A stretch of 5,433 nucleotides of DNA from NCBI GenBank assembly GCA_004173415.1, contig SEHC01000162.1, positions 1 through 5,433 of the forward strand. Direction: 5' to 3'. The notes beneath the pieces are model-generated. The model was not told the DNA's origin, did not search any database, and saw nothing but the letters and a program-made list of their open reading frames with translations. The position numbers were made by a program, and so were the translations under genes. Below, piece after piece: positions 1-5,433 of this stretch. Position 1 is the first letter of the stretch, and each line of letters opens with the position of its first letter. Origin of the DNA: Lysobacteraceae bacterium. GTDB taxonomy: Bacteria; Pseudomonadota; Gammaproteobacteria; Xanthomonadales; Xanthomonadaceae.

Positions 1-557
1 AGCACTGGAAGCAGGTCTGCGACGAACTGGGCGGCATCGCCGAGCGCATCGGCAGCGTCGATGTGATCGACATCGGCGGCGGCCTGCCGATTCCCTACAA
101 CGAGGACGACGAGCCGTTCGACCTGGAGGCTTGGAGCGCTGGGCTGGCGGAGATCAAGGCCGCCTATCCGGGCTATCGGCTGGCGATCGAGCCGGGCCGC
201 TTCCTGGTCGCCGAGGCCGGGGTCCTGCTCACCCACGCCACCCAGGTGGTGGAGAAGGACGGCATCCACCGCGTCGGCCTGGACGCGGGCATGAACGCGC
301 TGGTCCGCCCGGCGCTGTACGACGCCTGGCACGACATCCACAACCTCGTGCGGCTGCAGGAGCCGAACGATGGGGTGTTCGACGTGGTCGGGCCGATCTG
401 CGAGTCCAGCGACGTACTGGGGAGGCGGCGCAAGCTGCCGGCGGGCACCTGCCATGGCGACGTGATCCTGGTCGCCGATGCGGGTGCCTATGGTTACAGC
501 ATGGCCAATGCCTACAACCTGCGGGCTTTGCCGAAAGAAGAGGTGTTGGATGTCTGA
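1..557 (+). CDS. Fold-type III PLP-dependent decarboxylase, diaminopimelate decarboxylase-like, 3' part
   Basis: This is the C-terminal part of a PLP enzyme of the LysA/ornithine decarboxylase/alanine racemase-like fold III group. The reading frame is open from base 3, so the true start lies upstream of the window. Visible family motifs are the phosphate-binding glycine run GGG (75-83, in IDIGGGLPIPY), EPGR (189-200), RPALYDAW (306-329), GPICESSD with the likely active-site Cys codon at 399, and AGAYGYSMANAYN with its Tyr codon at 489. All these match diaminopimelate decarboxylase more closely than ornithine decarboxylase. The protein ends about 13 residues after the YN motif, earlier than I recall for LysA, which has a further strand and tail. 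Its stop overlaps the murL start by 8 bases, so the two are almost certainly co-translated. The fold and PLP chemistry are well supported. The substrate (meso-diaminopimelate or another amino acid) is not, so no gene symbol is given. Confidence 0.85.
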   Translation, partial: HWKQVCDELGGIAERIGSVDVIDIGGGLPIPYNEDDEPFDLEAWSAGLAEIKAAYPGYRLAIEPGRFLVAEAGVLLTHATQVVEKDGIHRVGLDAGMNALVRPALYDAWHDIHNLVRLQEPNDGVFDVVGPICESSDVLGRRRKLPAGTCHGDVILVADAGAYGYSMANAYNLRALPKEEVLDV

Positions 558-1926
558 CTGGAAGTTCCAGCGCGATGCAATCGCCGTGTTCCGCTTCGTC
601 CGCTGCGAGCTGGACGCGGACAGCGGCGTGGCAAGCCTGGTGTATGCCTTCGACGAGGGTCCCGAGCTGGTCGAGACCATCACCCTGCCGGGGGCGCCGT
701 TCGCCCTGGACGACCAGCGCGCCGCGGCGGTCGGGCGTGCCTTGCGGCTGCTGCACCTGATCGCCGGGGTCAGCTATTACAAGGCGGCGGTGCCGCCGCA
801 GATCCGCATCGACGGTTATGCCATCGACGCCGAAACCGCCGCGCTGATGGCGCTGGTGTACGAGAACGGCCTGGGCGAGTTCGCCTACCGCAATGGCCTG
901 GACCTGCGCGGCCGCATCCGCTTCCCCGTCTCCGGGGATGGCGCCGGAACGCAGTCCGGCCAGGCCGCGCCGGCGCTCGGATTGCGCCGGCACGCGCTGG
1001 TCGCGATCGGCGGCGGCAAGGATTCGCTGGTCTCCATCGAAGCGCTGCGTTCGGCGGGCGTCGAGCAGACAGTTACCTGGATCGGCAACTCGCAGTTGAT
1101 CGGCGCCTGCGCCGCGCGCACCGGCTTGGCCACGTTGAATATCGGCCGTGCCCTGGCCCCGGGCCTGTTCGAGTTGAACCGCCAGGGCGCATGGAACGGC
1201 CACATCCCGGTCACCGCGATCAATTCGGCCATCCTGGTCCTGGCGGCGCTGGTCCAGGGCGTGGACCAGGTGGTGTTCTCCAATGAGCGTTCGGCCAGCT
1301 ACGGCAGCATCATCCCCGGCACCGGTGAAGTGAACCACCAGTGGTCGAAGGGCTGGGCCTTCGAACAGGCCTTCGGCGACCACGTGCACGAGCGCGTCGC
1401 AGCTGACCTTCATTACTATTCGCTGCTGCGTCCGCTGAGCGAACTCGCGGTGGCCCGCCAGTTCGCCGCCACCGATCGTTACGACGCGCATTTCTCCAGC
1501 TGCAACCGCAACTTCCACATCCTCGGAGAGCGCCCGGTCAATCGCTGGTGCGGGGTGTGCCCGAAGTGCCATTTCGTGTTCCTGGCGCTGGCCCCGTTCA
1601 TGCCCAAGCCGCGCCTGGTCGGGATCTTCGGCCGCAACCTGCTGGATGACCCATCGCAGGCCGGGGGCTTCGACGCGCTGCTGGAATTCCAGGACCACAA
1701 GCCGTTCGAATGCGTGGGCGAAGGACGCGAGTCGCGCGCGGCGATGGCTGCGCTTGCGCAACGCCCGGAATGGCAGGAAGACGCGCTGGTCGCGCGTTTC
1801 AGGAAAGAGATCCAGCCGCTGCTGGTGGCCTCGGAGCTGGAGGTCGCGCCCTTGCTGGAGATCGCCGGCGAGCACCGGGTGCCGGCCCTGCTGTGGGAGC
1901 GGCTGCGTGCGAATTTCGCAGCTTGA
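550..1926 (+). CDS. murL: UDP-MurNAc-L-Ala-L-Glu epimerase (MurL)
   Basis: MurL converts the terminal L-Glu of UDP-MurNAc-L-Ala-L-Glu to D-Glu in the cytoplasm. In the characterised Xanthomonas enzyme this needs ATP and Mg2+ and releases AMP and pyrophosphate. The protein has 458 residues. Residues 154-159 read GGGKDS, a PP-loop (ATP pyrophosphatase-like) motif that fits an adenylating mechanism. Other conspicuous blocks are GVSYYK (73-78), SNERS (244-248), VNHQWSKG (261-268), CNRNF (318-322) and WCGVCPKCH (333-341), whose three cysteines 334, 337 and 340 may bind a metal, possibly with Cys318. The ATG at 550 is chosen because AAGAGGTG at 538-545 is a good ribosome site. The in-frame ATG at 478 lies deep inside the upstream gene. 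The gene overlaps its upstream neighbour by 8 bases and murD2 by 20, a tight operon. Identification rests on recalled family sequence plus the diagnostic murD2 neighbour. Confidence 0.93.
   Translation: MSDWKFQRDAIAVFRFVRCELDADSGVASLVYAFDEGPELVETITLPGAPFALDDQRAAAVGRALRLLHLIAGVSYYKAAVPPQIRIDGYAIDAETAALMALVYENGLGEFAYRNGLDLRGRIRFPVSGDGAGTQSGQAAPALGLRRHALVAIGGGKDSLVSIEALRSAGVEQTVTWIGNSQLIGACAARTGLATLNIGRALAPGLFELNRQGAWNGHIPVTAINSAILVLAALVQGVDQVVFSNERSASYGSIIPGTGEVNHQWSKGWAFEQAFGDHVHERVAADLHYYSLLRPLSELAVARQFAATDRYDAHFSSCNRNFHILGERPVNRWCGVCPKCHFVFLALAPFMPKPRLVGIFGRNLLDDPSQAGGFDALLEFQDHKPFECVGEGRESRAAMAALAQRPEWQEDALVARFRKEIQPLLVASELEVAPLLEIAGEHRVPALLWERLRANFAA
1895..1899 (+). promoter_or_regulatory. 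Ribosome binding site for murD2 inside the end of murL
   Basis: GGGAG lies 7 bases before the GTG at 1907, within the last codons of murL. The spacing and sequence favour GTG 1907 as the murD2 start. The next in-frame GTG, at 1937, would cut into the N-terminal nucleotide-binding strand. Placing the site inside murL implies that murD2 translation is coupled to murL translation. Confidence 0.6.
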
Positions 1927-3310
1927 GGGCAGGCGCGTGGCCCTGTGGGGCTGGGGCCGCGAAGGCCGCGCCGCCTACCAGGCGTTGCGCGCGCGGTTGC
2001 CCGCGTTGCCGCTGACCCTGTTCTGCAATGCCGCCGAAGCCGGTGAGGCCGCGGCGCTGGGCGATGCCTTGCTGCAGGTCGAGCAGACCGTGGACGCCGA
2101 GTCGCTCGCGCGCCACGAGGTCGTGGTGAAGTCGCCCGGGATCAGTCCCTACCAGCCGATCGCCCAGGCCGCGCTGGCCAGCGGTACCCGCTTCGTCGGC
2201 GGCAGCACGCTCTGGTTCGACGAACGGCAGGCCGACGGCGGCCATGCGCCCAATACCATCTGCGTCACCGGGACCAAGGGCAAGAGCACCACCACCGCAT
2301 TGCTGGCGCACTTGCTGCGGGCCGGCGGCCACCGCACGGCGCTGGCCGGCAACATCGGCCTGCCGTTGCTGGAACTGCTGGACCCGGTGCCTGAACCCGA
2401 GTTCTGGGCGATCGAACTGTCCAGCTACCAGACCCTGGACGTGGCCGCCGCGCAGGTGCGACCCCAGGTCGCGGTGATGCTCAACCTGTTCCCGGAGCAC
2501 CTGGACTGGCATGGCAGCGAAGCGCGTTACGTGCGCGACAAGCTGGCCTTGCTGCTGGATGCACGGCCGCGCGTGGCCGTGCTGAATGCCGCCGACCCGC
2601 GTCTTGCCGCCTTGCAACTGGCCGACAGCGAAGTGCACTGGTTCAACCACCCGGGCGGATGGCACCTGCGCGAAGACCAGGTCTATCGCGGTGGCGAATT
2701 CGTGTTCGACGCCCTGCGCACGCCGCTGCCGGGCCGCCACAATCGCGGCAACCTGTGCGCGGTGCTGGCCACGCTGGAGGCGCTGGGCCTGGATGCGCGG
2801 GCGTTCGCGGCCGATGCCGAAAGCTTTCGCCCCCTGCCCAACCGCCTGCAGGCACTGGGCACGCGCGATGGCCTCACCTGGGTCAACGATTCCATCAGCA
2901 CCACCCCGCACGCCACGCTGGCGGCGCTGGAATGTTTCCGCGGCCAGCCGCTCGCGGTGCTGGTCGGTGGACATGACCGTGGCGTGGACTGGGCCGGCTT
3001 CGCCGAGGCGATGGGTCGCGATTCGCCCGCGGCGATCATCACCATGGGCGCCAACGGGCCGCGCATCCACGAACTCCTGGCGCCGCTGGCGGCCGCGGGC
3101 CGGTTCGCCCTGGCGGCGGCCGATGACCTCGATTCGGCGATGCAGGCGGCCCGGCGCTTGCTGGGCGGGGCAGGCGTGGTCCTGCTTTCGCCGGGCGCGC
3201 CCAGCTTCGGGGCGTACCGCGATTACGTGGCCCGCGGACGGCATTTCGCCGCACTGGCGGGATTCGATCCCGACCTGATCTCCGCCATACCGGGCATCGG
3301 CATCCACTAG
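1907..3310 (+). CDS. murD2: UDP-MurNAc-L-alanine--L-glutamate ligase (MurD2)
   Basis: This Mur-ligase family enzyme (467 residues) couples ATP hydrolysis to joining L-Glu to UDP-MurNAc-L-Ala; its product is the MurL substrate. Three domains are visible. The N-terminal UDP-binding part has ALWGWGREG (12-20) and KSPGIS (75-80). The central ATPase has the P-loop GTKGKST (122-128, Lys126), GNIG (148-151), ELSSYQ (170-175, Mg-binding Glu170), LNLFPEHLDWH (192-202) and Lys212 in YVRDKLALL, the equivalent of the carbamylated lysine of MurD. The C-terminal part has GRHN (276-279), NDSISTTPH (327-335), GGHDRGVDW (354-362) and SPGAPSFGAYRDY (428-440). The last three blocks differ from classical MurD at the glutamate site, as expected for the L-Glu-specific MurD2 subfamily. 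The GTG start at 1907 is supported by GGGAG at 1895 and overlaps murL by 20 bases. Classical MurD is the alternative, but it is less likely given the adjacent murL. Confidence 0.93.
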   Translation: MRISQLEGRRVALWGWGREGRAAYQALRARLPALPLTLFCNAAEAGEAAALGDALLQVEQTVDAESLARHEVVVKSPGISPYQPIAQAALASGTRFVGGSTLWFDERQADGGHAPNTICVTGTKGKSTTTALLAHLLRAGGHRTALAGNIGLPLLELLDPVPEPEFWAIELSSYQTLDVAAAQVRPQVAVMLNLFPEHLDWHGSEARYVRDKLALLLDARPRVAVLNAADPRLAALQLADSEVHWFNHPGGWHLREDQVYRGGEFVFDALRTPLPGRHNRGNLCAVLATLEALGLDARAFAADAESFRPLPNRLQALGTRDGLTWVNDSISTTPHATLAALECFRGQPLAVLVGGHDRGVDWAGFAEAMGRDSPAAIITMGANGPRIHELLAPLAAAGRFALAAADDLDSAMQAARRLLGGAGVVLLSPGAPSFGAYRDYVARGRHFAALAGFDPDLISAIPGIGIH

Positions 3311-3390
3311 CGGCAGGTCTTCTTCGCGCCGCTCCAACGCCGGATCGGCGATCTTCCGGCTGCCGGTTCTCCAACTCCAAGGAGTGCGAC

Positions 3391-4176
3391 ATGCGCAAGA
3401 TTCCCCTGCTCTGGCTGCTGCTGGCCTGCTGCTGGACGGCCCCGTCGGATGCGGCCCCGGTGGCCACCCCGACCGAATGGAAAGTCGGCAAGCAGACCTT
3501 CAGCGGTTTCCTGGTCTACGACGAGGCCGGCAAGGGTCAGCGTCCGGGGCTGCTGATGGTGCCGGACTGGCTGGGGGTGACTCCGGCCGCGCTGGACAAG
3601 GCCCGGCAGCTGGCGGGCGACCGTTACGTGGTGCTGGTGGTGGACATGTATGGCAAGGGCGTGCGGCCGAAGGATGCCGAGCAGGCCATGGCCCAGGTCA
3701 AGAAGCTGTATGCCGATCGCCCGGCGATGCGCGCGCGCATGGCCAAGGCACTGGAAACCCTGCGCGGCAAGGCCGGGAAAGTCCCGCTGGATCCAGGCCG
3801 GATCGCCGCGCTCGGTTACTGCTTCGGCGGATCCTCGGTGCTGGAACTGGCGCGCAGCGGCGCCGATATCGACGGCGTGGCCAGCTTCCATGGCGGGCTG
3901 GACACCAGCCTGCCGGCCGCAAAGGGTACGGTGAAGTCGCCGATCCTGATCCTCAACGGCGCCGACGACCGCGGCACGGCGCCGCACATCGCCGCATTCG
4001 AGAAGGAAATGAACGATGCCGGCGCCGACTGGCAGTTCGTGAACTTCAGCGGCGCAGTGCATTGCTTTGCGCTGGAGACCGCCAACAGCCCGCCGGGGTG
4101 CGTGTACAACGAGCGCGCGGCCAAGCGGGCCTACCGGATGCTGGACGACTTCCTGGACGAGGTTTTCGCCGACTGA
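3391..4176 (+). CDS. Exported dienelactone hydrolase family protein
   Basis: This is an alpha/beta hydrolase of the dienelactone hydrolase (DLH) family, 261 residues. Residues 1-22 look like a Sec signal peptide: MRK, then a Leu/Trp-rich core, then a likely cleavage near Ala21/Ala22. The mature enzyme is therefore expected in the periplasm. The C at residue 13 follows LLA and resembles a lipobox, but it comes too early for a usual lipoprotein. The DLH nucleophile elbow is GYCFGG with Cys144. The probable acid is Asp193 in GADDRG and the probable base is His224 in AVHCF, so the Cys-Asp-His triad appears intact. A strong ribosome site AAGGAG (3379-3384) sits 6 bases before the ATG. The gene lies 80 bases after murD2 on the same strand with no convincing terminator between, so read-through is possible. 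The natural substrate is unknown; family membership alone does not imply aromatic lactone degradation or a cell-wall role. Confidence 0.88.
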   Translation: MRKIPLLWLLLACCWTAPSDAAPVATPTEWKVGKQTFSGFLVYDEAGKGQRPGLLMVPDWLGVTPAALDKARQLAGDRYVVLVVDMYGKGVRPKDAEQAMAQVKKLYADRPAMRARMAKALETLRGKAGKVPLDPGRIAALGYCFGGSSVLELARSGADIDGVASFHGGLDTSLPAAKGTVKSPILILNGADDRGTAPHIAAFEKEMNDAGADWQFVNFSGAVHCFALETANSPPGCVYNERAAKRAYRMLDDFLDEVFAD

Positions 4177-4212
4177 GGGTCGGGCGGGTCGCGCATCAAG
4201 GCAATGGTGATC

Positions 4213-4226
4213 GCCGGCGGGCCGGC
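4213..4226. terminator. Possible GC hairpin in the convergent 3'-3' junction
   Basis: Two copies of GCCGGC separated by GG form a 5-base-pair stem with a four-base loop. The site lies between the stop of the DLH-family gene (4176) and the stop of ispB (4231), where a bidirectional terminator would be expected. There is no T-run on either side, so an intrinsic terminator is not demonstrated. In such GC-rich DNA, chance inverted repeats are common. Confidence 0.25.
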
Positions 4227-4230
4227 ACCG

Positions 4231-5229
4231 TCAGTGGTTGCGGCTCACCGCGTAGCGGGCCAGGCCGCGCAGCGCGGCCATCGCTTCGTTCTCCGGCAGC
4301 CCATCCAGCGCGTCCTCGGCGGCTGCGGCGTATTCCGATGCGCGTCGCCTGCTGTATTCCAGCCCGCCGGTTGCGCGGATCGCGGCCAGTACTTCAGGCA
4401 TCGCCATGCCATCGCCGTTCTGCACCACCTCGCGCAGGCGCTCGCGGGTGGCCGGGTCGGAGTGGGCGATGGCATGGATCAGCGGCAGGGTCGCCTTGCC
4501 CTCGGCCAGGTCGTCGCCGAGGTTCTTGCCGAGGTCGGCCGCGTCGGCGGTGTAGTCCAGCACGTCGTCGGCGATCTGGAAGGCGTAACCCAGGTTCATG
4601 CCGTAATCGCGCAGCTTGCCCTGGGTCGAAGGATCCGCACCCGAGGCGATCGCGCCCAGCTCGGTGCCGGCGGCGAACAGCACCGCGGTCTTGCGCTCGA
4701 TCACGCGCAGGTAGGCCGCTTCGTCGGTGTCCGGGTTGTGCACGTGCAGCAGCTGCAGCACTTCGCCCTCGGCGATGCGGTTGGTGGCATCGGCCAGCCG
4801 CCGCATCACCTGCATGCGCTCCAGTTCCACCATCAGCTGGAAGCTGCGCGAATAGAGGAAGTCGCCGACCAGCACGCTGGCCGCGTTGCCCCACAGGGCA
4901 TTGGCCGTGCTGCGGCCGCGGCGCAGGTCGGATTCATCGACCACGTCGTCGTGCAGCAGGGTCGAGGTGTGGATGAACTCGATGATCGCGGCCAGCTGGT
5001 GGTGATCGGCATGCGCCGTGCCGGTGGCGCGGCCGGCCAGGACCACCAGCATCGGCCGCAGGCGCTTGCCGCCGGCCGAGATGATGTGGTCGGCGATCTG
5101 GTTGATCAGGACGACGTCCGACGCAAGCCGGTGGCGGATCAGCGCATCGACGGCGGCCATGTCGGCCGAAGCCAGGGCCTGGACCTGGGGAAGCGACAGG
5201 GCAGGGCGGAGGGTTTCGGCGTCGGTCAT
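4231..5229 (-). CDS. ispB: Long-chain all-trans polyprenyl diphosphate synthase (octaprenyl type)
   Basis: This enzyme extends farnesyl diphosphate with isopentenyl diphosphate to make the long isoprenoid tail of ubiquinone; it is a soluble all-helical protein. The length of 332 residues fits IspB. Motifs are GGKRLRP (53-59), the first aspartate-rich motif DDVVD (94-98) followed by RRGRS (103-107), GDFLYSRSF (122-130), GEVLQL (155-160), Lys180-Thr181, and the second aspartate-rich motif DDVLD (221-225), followed by GKNLGDDLAEGKATLPL. Small residues Ser89 and Thr90 sit 5 and 4 positions before the first motif, where short-chain synthases carry bulky residues, which favours a long product. The exact chain length (octaprenyl or similar) is inferred. 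The ATG at 5229 is chosen because the nearby upstream ATG at 5240 is out of frame. The ribosome site is weak. A TATAAT box lies 26 bases upstream, so the leader is short. The gene is divergent from ssb. Confidence 0.93.
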   Translation of the reverse strand: MTDAETLRPALSLPQVQALASADMAAVDALIRHRLASDVVLINQIADHIISAGGKRLRPMLVVLAGRATGTAHADHHQLAAIIEFIHTSTLLHDDVVDESDLRRGRSTANALWGNAASVLVGDFLYSRSFQLMVELERMQVMRRLADATNRIAEGEVLQLLHVHNPDTDEAAYLRVIERKTAVLFAAGTELGAIASGADPSTQGKLRDYGMNLGYAFQIADDVLDYTADAADLGKNLGDDLAEGKATLPLIHAIAHSDPATRERLREVVQNGDGMAMPEVLAAIRATGGLEYSRRRASEYAAAAEDALDGLPENEAMAALRGLARYAVSRNH

Positions 5230-5255
5230 GGGGGTCGCATGCGGGAAGTGGCTGA

Positions 5256-5261
5256 ATTATA
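5256..5261 (-). promoter_or_regulatory. -10 element of the ispB promoter
   Basis: The minus strand reads a perfect TATAAT here, a rare AT-rich patch in otherwise GC-rich DNA. It would start transcription near 5249, leaving a leader of about 20 bases before the ATG at 5229. I see no good -35 hexamer at a 16-18 base spacing, and no TG extension, so the promoter may depend on an activator or simply be moderate. Confidence 0.5.
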
Positions 5262-5305
5262 AGGGACGGCAGGCTAAATCCGACACGCCGGCGCGGCATT
5301 TGCCG

Positions 5306-5319
5306 ATGACCCATGACCC
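5306..5319 (+). repeat. Tandem heptamer ATGACCC x2 upstream of ssb
   Basis: Two perfect back-to-back copies of ATGACCC occupy 5306-5312 and 5313-5319, ending 6 bases before the putative ssb -10 box. They therefore cover the area where a -35 element would sit. A 14-base exact tandem repeat in a 151-base gap is suggestive of a protein binding site, but it is too short to exclude chance. Confidence 0.4.
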
Positions 5320-5325
5320 CCCGGG

Positions 5326-5331
5326 TATACT
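5326..5331 (+). promoter_or_regulatory. -10 element of the ssb promoter
   Basis: TATACT matches the sigma-70 -10 consensus at five of six positions. The best -35 candidate, TTGCCG at 5300-5305, is 20 bases away, which is longer than optimal. Transcription would start near 5338, giving a leader of roughly 43 bases that contains the stem-loop at 5344-5360. Confidence 0.45.
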
Positions 5332-5343
5332 TCACTGGACTGC

Positions 5344-5360
5344 GCCCGCACTCGGCGGGC
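5344..5360 (+). other. Stem-loop in the ssb leader
   Basis: GCCCGC and GCGGGC form a perfect 6-base-pair GC stem around the five-base loop ACTCG. The stem ends 10 bases before the GGAAG ribosome site of ssb (5371-5375). If the promoter at 5326 is right, this hairpin is close to the 5' end of the ssb mRNA. It might stabilise the transcript or affect translation, but no function is shown. Confidence 0.4.
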
Positions 5361-5380
5361 ATCACCCGACGGAAGACGAT

Positions 5381-5433
5381 ATGGCACGCGGCATCAACAA
5401 AGTGATCCTGGTGGGCAACCTGGGCAACGACCC
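5381..5433 (+). CDS. ssb: Single-stranded DNA-binding protein SSB, N-terminal fragment
   Basis: The window ends after 17 full codons that read MARGINKVILVGNLGND, followed by CC (a Pro codon whatever the third base). This is the characteristic start of bacterial SSB, the first strand of the OB fold that coats single-stranded DNA in replication, recombination and repair. GGAAG at 5371-5375 lies 5 bases before the ATG. The rest of the protein, including the acidic C-terminal partner-binding tail, is outside the window. No LexA-like palindrome was recognised in the 151-base gap upstream. Confidence 0.93.
   Translation, partial: MARGINKVILVGNLGND

Noticed and set aside
229..1875. Long minus-strand open frame (548 codons) opposite the decarboxylase and murL
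   Set aside because: It is a shadow produced by high-GC codon use. It is Arg/Gln/His-rich with no recognisable domain and lies opposite well-identified genes.
1799..3337. Long minus-strand open frame (512 codons) opposite murD2
   Set aside because: It has the same shadow character, rich in Arg, Gln and Gly, with no motifs. The plus strand encodes an unambiguous Mur ligase.
3339..3360. Possible hairpin GCCGGA...TCCGGC in the murD2-DLH gap
   Set aside because: The 6-base-pair stem around a 10-base loop has no T-run after it. It is too weak to call a terminator in DNA of this composition.
3384..4976. Plus-strand open frame (530 codons) spanning the DLH gene and running antisense into ispB
   Set aside because: It is low-complexity Arg/Pro/Ala-rich sequence crossing two well-supported genes in the wrong frame or strand.
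4204..5262. Plus-strand open frame (352 codons) antisense to ispB
   Set aside because: It is a mirror of the ispB codons, rich in Gly, Val, His and Gln, with no recognised family. The minus-strand product has all the prenyl synthase motifs.
5230..5380. SOS (LexA) box search in the divergent ispB-ssb gap
   Set aside because: ssb is often SOS-linked in other bacteria, but I could not find a convincing LexA-type palindrome on either strand here.
1..5433. CRISPR arrays, tRNA or rRNA genes, insertion sequences, attachment sites
   Set aside because: No spaced repeats, tRNA-like cloverleaf or transposase was seen; the genes are closely packed with short gaps.

Overview
The window is a compact, very GC-rich stretch of bacterial chromosome with no sign of mobile elements. 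Codon third positions are overwhelmingly G or C. The adjacent pair murL-murD2, a gene set known from Xanthomonas oryzae and relatives, points to the Xanthomonadaceae/Lysobacteraceae (Xanthomonas, Stenotrophomonas, Pseudoxanthomonas, Lysobacter, Luteimonas and allies). The genus cannot be fixed from this sequence alone.

Layout. Bases 1-557 hold the 3' part of a fold-type III PLP-dependent decarboxylase resembling diaminopimelate decarboxylase. Its stop codon overlaps the start of murL (550-1926), and murL in turn overlaps murD2 (1907-3310, GTG start). After an 80-base gap comes an exported dienelactone-hydrolase family protein (3391-4176) on the same strand. A short 3'-to-3' junction separates it from a minus-strand long-chain polyprenyl diphosphate synthase, ispB type (4231-5229). 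The last gap, 5230-5380, is a divergent promoter region. It carries a good -10 element for each direction, a tandem heptamer and a small stem-loop, and leads into the first 17 codons of ssb (5381-end, plus strand).

How the genes work together. MurD2 joins L-glutamate, not D-glutamate, to UDP-MurNAc-L-alanine. MurL then uses ATP to epimerise that terminal glutamate to the D form, so the normal precursor UDP-MurNAc-L-Ala-D-Glu reaches MurE without a glutamate racemase (MurI) or classical MurD. This is the most distinctive biology in the window. It is already described in Xanthomonas, so it is not new, but it departs clearly from textbook peptidoglycan synthesis. The open question is the decarboxylase-like gene translationally coupled to it, whose substrate and role in the cell-wall pathway are unknown. 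IspB and SSB are ordinary housekeeping genes (quinone side chain and DNA maintenance).
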